Part shown: positions 7,901 to 12,815 of the stretch, piece by piece | Position numbering within the stretch: position 1 is the stretch's first letter | How the letters are laid out: each line of letters opens with the position of its first letter | NCBI GenBank assembly: GCA_050301235.1 | Contig: JBNKZD010000285.1 | Location: 1-12,815, forward strand | Reading direction: 5' to 3' | Length of the DNA: 12,815 bases | Origin: JAFGIN01 sp050301235 | GTDB lineage: Bacteria > Fibrobacterota > Chitinivibrionia > Chitinivibrionales > Chitinispirillaceae | Translations under genes and position numbers: made by a program | Notes under the pieces: generated by a model | Database searches by the model: none | What the model saw: the letters and a program-made list of their open reading frames with translations, nothing else | Told to the model about the DNA's origin: nothing

Positions 7901-9258
7901 TCGTTGATAGCAAAAGTATAGCTGTTTACCGGGTTATAGAGACGATGACTGTTCATGGATTTGGGTACAAGAATATCTGTCCTGATCTGCTCTCCGAGTT
8001 GATATCCTGGAGTAATGTTATCGGACTCTACCATAGGAAGCATGACGGATCTCCGCCATTCTACAGCGGTTTCGTTTTCGTAACGGATAATTTTCTCAAT
8101 GATCTTGTCTAATGTCGCCATAGAACCATAACAGGGAATACGCCCCACCGCGACTTCAGCAAAGCGGTCTGGTCCGCCGGTCGTACAAAAATCCCCGTAA
8201 TCACCGCAATAACCGTTGTTGTTGATATCCCAGTTGCCGGTAAGATCTGCATAATAGAAGTCTGTGGGAGCATTGGGATAATCGGAGGAACTATACCGCG
8301 GCCAGCACATTTTCATGGGAACATCACCGGATGAAGGGTTTGGATCGCCTATCAGCAAAACGTAACTGATATTCTGGTTGAGATAGTTGTTCTGGAGCCA
8401 GTTCCGTATATTGTTCGCCGCTGCGTCACCCGTACCGCCTCCCCAGGTGTTTTCGGTCACAGTGATGACGTTGAACCCCTTCTGCTGTTTAAGCGCTACA
8501 AGATTGGCCAACTCCGACGAACTGCCGACAATGCTGTTGGTGGTGATAATCGCATACGTTTCACCCGCTGCTGAAGCAGCCGGGCTTTGCAGCGACCTGC
8601 TTTGTGCCGGTATGCCATACCCTTGTAATGCCTGGGGATTAACAATAGTGCTCCTCAACCATTTTTCCACTGTGCTCTCGGAAGCTGTGGAGGATGGAGC
8701 CTTCTGTACCGTCGCGCCGGAGGTGCCTGGTGTGGTAAGGACAATCATTCCGCCGGTGATCATACGAAGTTTACGCGTGACCGGATTGTATTTGTAGGGA
8801 TACACGGTAACCTGGGCCAGTTTATAGTTGCGCATGGCACCGAACTTGACACTGCCTTTGAAATCCGATGGCGTAAAAGCATTTCGGCCGTAAACATCAA
8901 CGTCTTTTCCATCAATGATAGTACGGCCGGCCGGCCAGACGATTTCTCCCCTGGTCGAGGGTGGGAGAGCGGGCTTGACATCGAAAGCTCCGTCAAGCTC
9001 TTTTTCAGACAGATTTTCGAGTGATACCTTTACGGTTAAAAAATCGACATTGGACGGCAGGAGAAATGTCACTGTGTAAACAGGCAGGAGCGGTTGCCCC
9101 GGCTCTCCGGCCACCGGGGCACCTTTAAACGTCGCGATACCGTTGACCGGAGTCATGGTTACATCACGGTCCGGCAACGAGACAGAATATTGCGCTCCGA
9201 CATTAACGACAATGAGAAAAAGTATGGGAACGGCACAAAACAAACGATGGAACAACAT
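4954..9258 (-). CDS. Secreted gingipain-like C25 cysteine peptidase with multiple adhesion/carbohydrate-binding modules
   Basis: A 1434-residue exported protease. A signal peptide spans about 1-22 (hydrophobic core, likely cut after VGA), followed by a C25-type propeptide region (about 23-220). The catalytic domain covers roughly 230-620 and contains YAIITT (235-240), LLIGD (301-305), VGRIP (371-375), the catalytic His in WWSHGSS (His489) and the nucleophile in VSCENAW (Cys520). The tail holds three Fn3-like domains (about 624-716, 720-808, 811-902), a discoidin-like F5/8C domain (905-1055), a CBM6-like module (1068-1210, with VEDFDNGGEGVSYHD), an InlB-type repeat (1214-1285, GSNGSISPSG) and a ricin-type lectin (1293-1431) with three NQ-F/W repeats. 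It probably cleaves proteins while anchored to glycans at or outside the cell surface. No T9SS C-terminal domain or anchor is visible. The ATG has GGAGG at 9267-9263, four bases upstream. Substrate is unknown. Confidence 0.85.
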   Translation of the reverse strand: MLFHRLFCAVPILFLIVVNVGAQYSVSLPDRDVTMTPVNGIATFKGAPVAGEPGQPLLPVYTVTFLLPSNVDFLTVKVSLENLSEKELDGAFDVKPALPPSTRGEIVWPAGRTIIDGKDVDVYGRNAFTPSDFKGSVKFGAMRNYKLAQVTVYPYKYNPVTRKLRMITGGMIVLTTPGTSGATVQKAPSSTASESTVEKWLRSTIVNPQALQGYGIPAQSRSLQSPAASAAGETYAIITTNSIVGSSSELANLVALKQQKGFNVITVTENTWGGGTGDAAANNIRNWLQNNYLNQNISYVLLIGDPNPSSGDVPMKMCWPRYSSSDYPNAPTDFYYADLTGNWDINNNGYCGDYGDFCTTGGPDRFAEVAVGRIPCYGSMATLDKIIEKIIRYENETAVEWRRSVMLPMVESDNITPGYQLGEQIRTDILVPKSMNSHRLYNPVNSYTFAINEDVLNLNPPTENAECSEIRVLNAWKNNSFGLVTWWSHGSSTNAVDVFSNSNAANLDDQHPSIVFQVSCENAWPEDSTNLAYTLLSNGAVTTIAATRVSWYKPGEQTFSGSPTNAGLAYSFAQNLVRDSMDVASALNLVKSSIIFNSSGQEWWMNWLDFNVYGCPDEALCLKPSVVAAPTGLTTTAVSENRIDLSWNDQSNNESGFRIERAIREGDFTEIASVGANVTSYQNNGLSTGTKYQYRVRAYTNAENSLFSNVSSAFTDGSSINPPSSITIQQADSGKLQLSWNGITGATAYNIWASGTNGGPYVLLYPEYGSVTSHLFTLTPGNTYYFAVSTAVQDEESPYSAQVSAMVPVVTPVNLTATAQSATGILLNWSNPITSIGLSGEIFEIEYATTGDFTLFSTTTYATTSFNATGLIPSTTYQFRVRAKAKKGTLYSDYTNSATATTLDSIPNPCALVQGGGNGLQGTTFGLNPPWAAGSEYCKATDGDSNTFYDAAQADSAYTGLDFGTGVDIGKIRFYPRAGFASRMVGGKFQISIYGINQGWINLYTITTTPEVGWNDVTVSNPMPYGMLYRYVRYVAPDGGYGNIAEMEFYQAQAQSPYNGPHNITNDATLQVEDFDNGGEGVSYHDDDTSNTGGAYRTGVGVDIENCGAGGYDVGWTNANEWMEYTCNVTGGTYNITLHASSPNSGTQTVKLYQDDALKATFSVPNTGGWQTYQAITLSGVQLSTNSASVLKIESTTGGYNLDKITFATAITQYTITASAGSNGSISPSGSVVVNSGASQTFTITPDNGYEVDAVTVDGTSQGPVTSYAFSNVSANHTISATFKSAGVFPDPNKWYKIATRSSADQCLDVTGGSYANNTAIELWQKVNVNQEFRFQSAGNGYYTITCRGNTDYSIDMGGNFANSQTLKLWTTDVNNANQKFKPVELTGGYYRLETSDPDYSIDNTGNTSDGVRPILWTSSDTNINQQWIITEVQ

Positions 9259-9262
9259 TAAA

Positions 9263-9345
9263 CCTCCATAAAGATTAATAATTTGTAGTAATTTGACATT
9301 TTTAATTTTACCGGTTTAATATAAATACCTGCTTTCCCATTTCAA
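9263..9345 (-). promoter_or_regulatory. Sigma70-type promoter and ribosome binding site of the C25 protease gene
   Basis: On the minus strand, TTGAAA (9345-9340) and TATATT (9323-9318) are separated by 16 bases, a good housekeeping-type match. Transcription would start near 9311, giving a leader of about 50 bases that ends in GGAGG (9267-9263), four bases before the ATG. A second start at the adjacent TTG codon would have a more usual seven-base spacing and would change the protein by only one residue. Confidence 0.6.
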
Positions 9346-9602
9346 AGTATTTTCGCTGAAAAAATGCTAAATTATCAATCTTTTTTTTATTACACTTTTG
9401 TATTATTCCATGGCGCAAGAAATGCCGGCTATTTATTTGACAGTTTTACATATTGGTGCTCTTGTTAGATCAAGTAAGCGTTTGTCCGAAGATACCGCGA
9501 TCCTGAATGTCTCAAATGTATCACTGCCGGTTACCCTGAAATATACTGCAGATGGGTCTAAAATTTACATTTTAGTCATTGCATTTTTTGCATTTTTCGC
9601 GT

Positions 9603-9673
9603 TCCCCCATCCGCCTTCGGCACGTTAGCTTCGCTGCTACTTCGTGGTCCCCCGTTAACGGGGGAAGGATGGG
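9603..9673. repeat. Palindromic GC-rich intergenic repeat element
   Basis: The outer arms CCCATCC (9606-9612) and GGATGGG (9667-9673) are inverted. Inside them lie GCC-TTC-GGC (9613-9621), an AGC-TTC-GCT stem, and a perfect 7-bp stem TCCCCCG/CGGGGGA around TTAA (9648-9654/9659-9665). This nested set of stems in a non-coding gap is what REP- or MITE-like dispersed elements look like. Only one copy is present in the window, so dispersal is inferred. Confidence 0.55.
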
Positions 9674-9840
9674 ATAGGGGTCGCAGAATATGCGGAAATT
9701 TGCAATTAGCACAAAAGTTTTCATTTCAACCGTCCGCAGTATAGTTACCAAATAAATTGCATTTCACTGCTGAATGTTATATATTCTCCATACCTCTTAT
9801 TTTCCTACTACGCAAGGGCCCTCCTTGCAACTATATGGGT

Positions 9841-9881
9841 GAAGCGGAAACGGCGGGACTTGTTCCCGCCGCTTCTTTTTT
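9841..9881 (+). terminator. Strong intrinsic terminator on the plus strand
   Basis: CGGCGGGA (9851-9858) pairs perfectly with TCCCGCCG (9864-9871) around a five-base loop. GAAGC (9841-9845) can alternatively close with GCTTC (9871-9875). Six T residues follow at 9876-9881. The T-run makes it directional for plus-strand transcripts, yet no plus-strand gene precedes it. On the minus strand the stem lies about 60 bases beyond the ATPase stop but is followed by GTTTCC, so it may also serve there weakly. Confidence 0.7.
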
Positions 9882-9931
9882 AAATCGTTTTTGTTTGTAA
9901 AGTTTGAAGTACATCAAGGCTATCGCTGTAT

Positions 9932-12256
9932 CTATTCCATACCTGCACGTCTCAACCTTAATGAATTTGTAATCACCGACACCGAACTGAAGCTCATCGC
10001 CGCAGCTGCAATGACAGGGCTGAGCAGTATTCCGAAAAATGGATACAAAATACCTGCCGCTATGGGAATACCCAGGATATTATAAACAAATGCAAAAAAA
10101 AGATTCTGTCTGATGTTTCTCATGGTTGTCCTGCTCAATTTAATGGCTCTGACAATTCCACGAAGATCACCTTTTATCAGTGTTACTCCAGCACTTTCCA
10201 TTGCGACATCGGTCCCGGTTCCCATTGCAATGCCGACATGAGCCTGAGCGAGTGCAGGTGCATCGTTAATACCATCACCAGCCATGGCAACTTTATGCCC
10301 TTTTGATTCAAGCTCTTTGATTTTCCCGGCTTTCTGATCGGGAAGAACACCAGCGATAACGCTGTCAATAGTTAATTTTCTGGCAACCGATTCAGCAGTT
10401 ACATTCGTATCTCCTGTTAACATGACGACATCTATCTTTTCTTTGTGAAGCTGCTGAATAGCATCGGGGGTTGATTCTTTAATCGGATCGGATACACCAA
10501 TCATACCTTCAAGACGGCTATTAATAGTAAGAAACATGACCGTCTGACCTTCTGAACGTAAATCATCAGCCTTCTGTTCTGCAATCCCGGAATTGATACC
10601 AGTCTCATTGAGCATAGCTATATTACCAAGTACGATGTCATTACCATCGATTGTTCCGCGTACTCCCCTTCCTGCCAGGTATATGAATTTTTCCACATCG
10701 GAAATCGGTATGTTCTGTTTCCGGGCTGAATTGATAATCGCCGATGCAAGCGGGTGCTCACTGGATTGCTCAATACTTGCGGCATAGTGAATCAATTCCT
10801 GCGGTGAGTGGCTGTTCAGGGAAATGACCGATGCCACTTCGGGTTTACCCGCAGTTAAGGTTCCTGTTTTATCAACAACGAGGGTGTCAATATTCCTGAG
10901 AAACTCGATAGCTTCGGCATTCTTGAAAAGGACCCCTTCAGTAGCACCTTTTCCGGAAGCTACCATAATGGACATGGGAGTCGCCAGACCGAGGGCACAA
11001 GGGCATGCAATGATCAACACCGCAACAGAGTTAACGATAGCGTATGCAAATGAAGGCTGCGGCCCCCATAGTACCCACACTGCAAAGGTGACAATTGCCA
11101 CCCCGACCACGATTGGAACAAAATAACCAGAAATTTTGTCAGCAAGCCTTTGAACAGGTGCACGACTTCTTTGCGCATCTGAAACCATTTTTACAATCTG
11201 CGAGAGGAGCATATCCGAGCCAACCCGCTGCGCTTCCATGATAAATGAACCGGTTCCATTGACAGTGGCCCCGATTACCTTATCACCCGTTCGATGCTCA
11301 ACCGGAATCGGCTCTCCGGTCATCATCGACTCATTGATGGAACTGCTGCCCTTCACTATCACTCCGTCAACAGGCACCTTTTCTCCAGGACGTACACGAA
11401 GCTGGTCACCAATTTGGACCTGATCAAGTGGTATGTACACCTCTTTCCCATCGGGCAAAATTTTCTGAGCACTCTTAGGTGCCAGACCAAGCAGTGCTTT
11501 GATTGCCGCACCAGTCTGGCTTCGGGCCCGAAGTTCCAAAACTTGACCTAATAAAACCAGCGTAGTTATTGCTGCTGCAGCCTCAAAATAAACCGCGACA
11601 TTTCCGTGAATATCTCTGAATGCAGGAGGAAATATCACAGGTAATACCGTTGCGATAAGACTATATACATACGCGACACCGACGCCAAGTGAAATGAGAG
11701 TGAACATATTAAGATTTCTATTGATAATAGAATGCCAGCCCCTGACAAAGAACGGCCATCCGCCGTAGATTACAACAGGTGTGGAAAGCATGAGTTCAAC
11801 CCACTTCTGTATATCCGGATTGATCAACCCTGCTTTCATCTTTGGTAAAAGATGCGCCATAGTTATGATCAGCAGCGGGACGGTTAAAAATATACTGACC
11901 CAAAACCGTCGCTGCATATCCTGCAGTTCAGGATTCTTTTCCTGTCCCAGATTTACAGTCCGTGGCTCAAGTGCCATCCCACACAGAGGACAACTTCCAG
12001 AGGTTTGACGAACAATTTGCGGGTGCATCGGGCATGTCCACTCAGTTTTAGTACCAGTATGTATATCTTTAGTTACAGGACGGCCAATGTACTTATATGG
12101 ATTGTACTTGAACAAATTTTTGCATCGTGCACTGCAGAAAAAATAATCATTTCCTTCATAACGATACAGATACGGTGTATCAGCCTTGACACTCATTTTA
12201 CATACGGGATCCTGGTATGTGTTTTTGTCTTCGGATGGCAGTTTTTCAATACTCAT
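9932..12256 (-). CDS. copA: Copper (Cu+/Ag+)-exporting P1B-type ATPase with YHS and heavy-metal-binding domains
   Basis: A 774-residue inner-membrane pump that uses ATP to expel Cu(I) or Ag(I). The N-terminus lacks a CxxC HMA domain. Instead it has a YHS domain (DPVCKM with Cys19, then Cys41 and Cys45) and a heavy-metal-binding domain (CPMHP 75-79, CPLCGM 89-94). Eight membrane segments are expected, four of them before the actuator loop. Core motifs: TGE (313-315), CPC (418-420), DKTGTLT with phosphorylated Asp462, SEHPLA (499-504) and GDGINDAP (660-667). The P1B-1 subgroup residues are all present: CPC in M6, YN (725-726) in M7 and MSFSS (754-758) in M8, which points to monovalent copper or silver rather than Zn/Cd/Pb. 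The ATG is preceded by AGGA. No metallochaperone or regulator gene is adjacent, but a MerR-type dyad lies about 180 bp upstream. Confidence 0.93.
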   Translation of the reverse strand: MSIEKLPSEDKNTYQDPVCKMSVKADTPYLYRYEGNDYFFCSARCKNLFKYNPYKYIGRPVTKDIHTGTKTEWTCPMHPQIVRQTSGSCPLCGMALEPRTVNLGQEKNPELQDMQRRFWVSIFLTVPLLIITMAHLLPKMKAGLINPDIQKWVELMLSTPVVIYGGWPFFVRGWHSIINRNLNMFTLISLGVGVAYVYSLIATVLPVIFPPAFRDIHGNVAVYFEAAAAITTLVLLGQVLELRARSQTGAAIKALLGLAPKSAQKILPDGKEVYIPLDQVQIGDQLRVRPGEKVPVDGVIVKGSSSINESMMTGEPIPVEHRTGDKVIGATVNGTGSFIMEAQRVGSDMLLSQIVKMVSDAQRSRAPVQRLADKISGYFVPIVVGVAIVTFAVWVLWGPQPSFAYAIVNSVAVLIIACPCALGLATPMSIMVASGKGATEGVLFKNAEAIEFLRNIDTLVVDKTGTLTAGKPEVASVISLNSHSPQELIHYAASIEQSSEHPLASAIINSARKQNIPISDVEKFIYLAGRGVRGTIDGNDIVLGNIAMLNETGINSGIAEQKADDLRSEGQTVMFLTINSRLEGMIGVSDPIKESTPDAIQQLHKEKIDVVMLTGDTNVTAESVARKLTIDSVIAGVLPDQKAGKIKELESKGHKVAMAGDGINDAPALAQAHVGIAMGTGTDVAMESAGVTLIKGDLRGIVRAIKLSRTTMRNIRQNLFFAFVYNILGIPIAAGILYPFFGILLSPVIAAAAMSFSSVSVITNSLRLRRAGME

Positions 12257-12345
12257 GACAATCCTGCCGGTAGAAGTGAGCTGAATTTTTTATTCAACAG
12301 ATCTAAACACACATAAACCATTCCTGTGTGTAGCACATCAGGGGT

Positions 12346-12374
12346 TATAAACCTCAATGCAAGGACAATTCCAA
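12346..12374 (-). promoter_or_regulatory. Alternative constitutive-type promoter for the copper ATPase
   Basis: Minus-strand TTGGAA (12374-12369) and TTTATA (12351-12346) are separated by exactly 17 bases and stand about 90 bases before the ATPase ATG. The -10 is only a partial match. It could supply basal transcription beside the upstream dyad promoter. Confidence 0.3.
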
Positions 12375-12436
12375 CTGGGAACTTTTTTGATGGTGCAGGT
12401 TTTTCTCCTTTACGAACAGCGATCTGCGTTTAGGCT

Positions 12437-12465
12437 ATATTACCTGATACTTGAGGTAATTGCAA
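12437..12465 (-). promoter_or_regulatory. MerR-family-like operator/promoter upstream of the copper ATPase
   Basis: ATTACCT (12439-12445) and AGGTAAT (12454-12460) form a perfect 7-bp dyad with an 8-base centre. On the minus strand the dyad abuts a -35-like TTGCAA (12465-12460). It is followed by overlapping -10 candidates: TAATAT (12442-12437) with a 17-base spacer, or ATATAG (12440-12435) with 19. A dyad of ACCT...AGGT type filling a 19-20 base spacer is the hallmark of promoters controlled by CueR, SoxR and other MerR proteins. The half ACCTCAAGT matches a SoxR-box half-site. Copper- or redox-dependent induction of the pump is inferred; no merR-type gene is in the window. Confidence 0.55.
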
Positions 12466-12750
12466 AACACATCGTAATCACCCTTTTATAAACTCAGGGA
12501 GAGTGTTTCTGAAATATCTGAGCTGCTCATACTGAGTTCATCGAAGTATGAAGCATACTTTTGCAATTACATCACTTGTTCCTGTGATCAGCTGTGTATG
12601 TAGTTCTTTTCCTATTAATTCTACAACGTTAGAATTAAATGCCGTTCGTTGAGCGTATAAAGTTATACGGGTATGCACTTGGTTGGTATCAGTCGCATTA
12701 TTGACCAAAACTCCAGTTTCGCAAGATTCGCAAATCGCCTCTCTCCCCAG
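12466..12750. other. Non-coding, palindrome-rich stretch
   Basis: No supported gene. A 74-codon minus-strand frame (12538-12762) starts inside the right-end repeat and has no recognisable domain or ribosome binding site. The stretch holds AAGTATG/CATACTT (12544-12550/12554-12560), whose left arm can instead pair with CATACT at 12528-12533. It also holds a 24-bp dyad at 12615-12638 and CGTATAA/TTATACG (12654-12660/12663-12669). Confidence 0.5.
12615..12638. repeat. 24-bp perfect dyad
   Basis: TTAATTCTA (12615-12623) and TAGAATTAA (12630-12638) are perfect 9-bp inverted arms around CAACGT. It may be a protein-binding site or a hairpin; no T-run follows on either strand. Confidence 0.5.
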
Positions 12751-12776
12751 CCCTCTCTCCACTCGTGGAGAAAGGG
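12751..12776. repeat. Inverted repeat of the dispersed CCCTCTCC...GGAGAGGG type
   Basis: Twelve-base arms at 12751-12762 and 12765-12776 pair with one mismatch around a two-base centre; the inner seven bases TCTCCAC/GTGGAGA are perfect. The flanks are C/T-rich, with CCCCTCTCC recurring near the window edge. The look is that of a common intergenic repeat, probably continuing beyond the window. Confidence 0.5.
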
Positions 12777-12815
12777 AGCAGCTGCATTTTGTTCTTCTTC
12801 CCCCTCTCCATTTCC

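Larger units (their letters stand above)
9346..9931. other. Non-coding region between the protease and the copper ATPase
   Basis: No convincing gene is seen. A 76-codon plus-strand frame at 9398-9628 starts without a Shine-Dalgarno and runs into a repeat element, so it is not called. The stretch contains the folded GC-rich repeat (9603-9673), a small hairpin GCAAGG/CCTTGC (9812-9817/9823-9828) and a strong plus-strand terminator (9841-9881). The segment 9684-9810 shows nothing recognisable. Confidence 0.6.

Noticed and set aside
4855..8797. Long plus-strand frames opposite the protease gene (for example 243, 147, 136 and 106 codons)
   Set aside because: They are antisense shadows of a gene with clear domains across its whole length.
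9398..9628. 76-codon plus-strand frame between the protease and ATPase genes
   Set aside because: No Shine-Dalgarno, low-complexity phenylalanine-rich end, and its 3' part lies in a palindromic repeat element.
12538..12762. 74-codon minus-strand frame near the right edge
   Set aside because: Its start lies inside a dispersed-type repeat, it spans two perfect palindromes, and I recognise no family in it; kept only as a weak possibility.

Overview
The window reads as a chromosomal (or metagenome-assembled) segment of a Gram-negative, probably environmental bacterium. All confident genes lie on the minus strand. The clearest lineage clue is a very large secreted gingipain-like (C25) protease whose tail carries Fn3, discoidin-like, CBM6, InlB-type and ricin-lectin modules. 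That modular style is familiar from polysaccharide-degrading Fibrobacterota, Bacteroidota and related phyla. No rRNA, tRNA or housekeeping marker is present, so the assignment is only suggestive.

Region 1 (1-3928) is a compact, visibly AT-rich defence operon transcribed leftwards. It starts with an OLD-family ATPase/TOPRIM nuclease (GajA-like). This overlaps by an ATGA junction with a UvrD-like SF1 helicase (GajB-like), and 27 bases further on comes a third gene, an AAA/ABC-type ATPase that runs off the left edge. The first two genes have the design of the Gabija anti-phage system. The third is not part of canonical two-gene Gabija and is the most interesting open question here. A TATAAT-like -10 box, a good Shine-Dalgarno sequence and a 20-bp palindrome sit upstream of the operon.

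Region 2 (3956-4953) is non-coding. It contains a mosaic of degenerate repeats with a period of about 8 bases, including an imperfect inverted pair, and a stem-loop terminator for the gene to its right. The change in base composition across it suggests it is one edge of an acquired defence island.

Region 3 (4954-9258) is a single 1434-residue secreted C25 protease with a promoter, ribosome binding site and terminator of its own. Region 4 (9346-9931) is non-coding. It holds a folded GC-rich repeat element and, on the plus strand, a strong intrinsic terminator with no recognisable plus-strand gene before it.

Region 5 (9932-12256) is a P1B-1 copper/silver-exporting ATPase with YHS and heavy-metal-binding N-terminal domains. 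Upstream, at 12437-12465, lies a dyad with the layout of a MerR-family (CueR/SoxR-like) metal- or redox-responsive promoter. The remaining right end (12466-12815) is non-coding, rich in short palindromes, and ends in a dispersed-type repeat. The defence operon, the protease and the copper pump appear to be independent transcription units.
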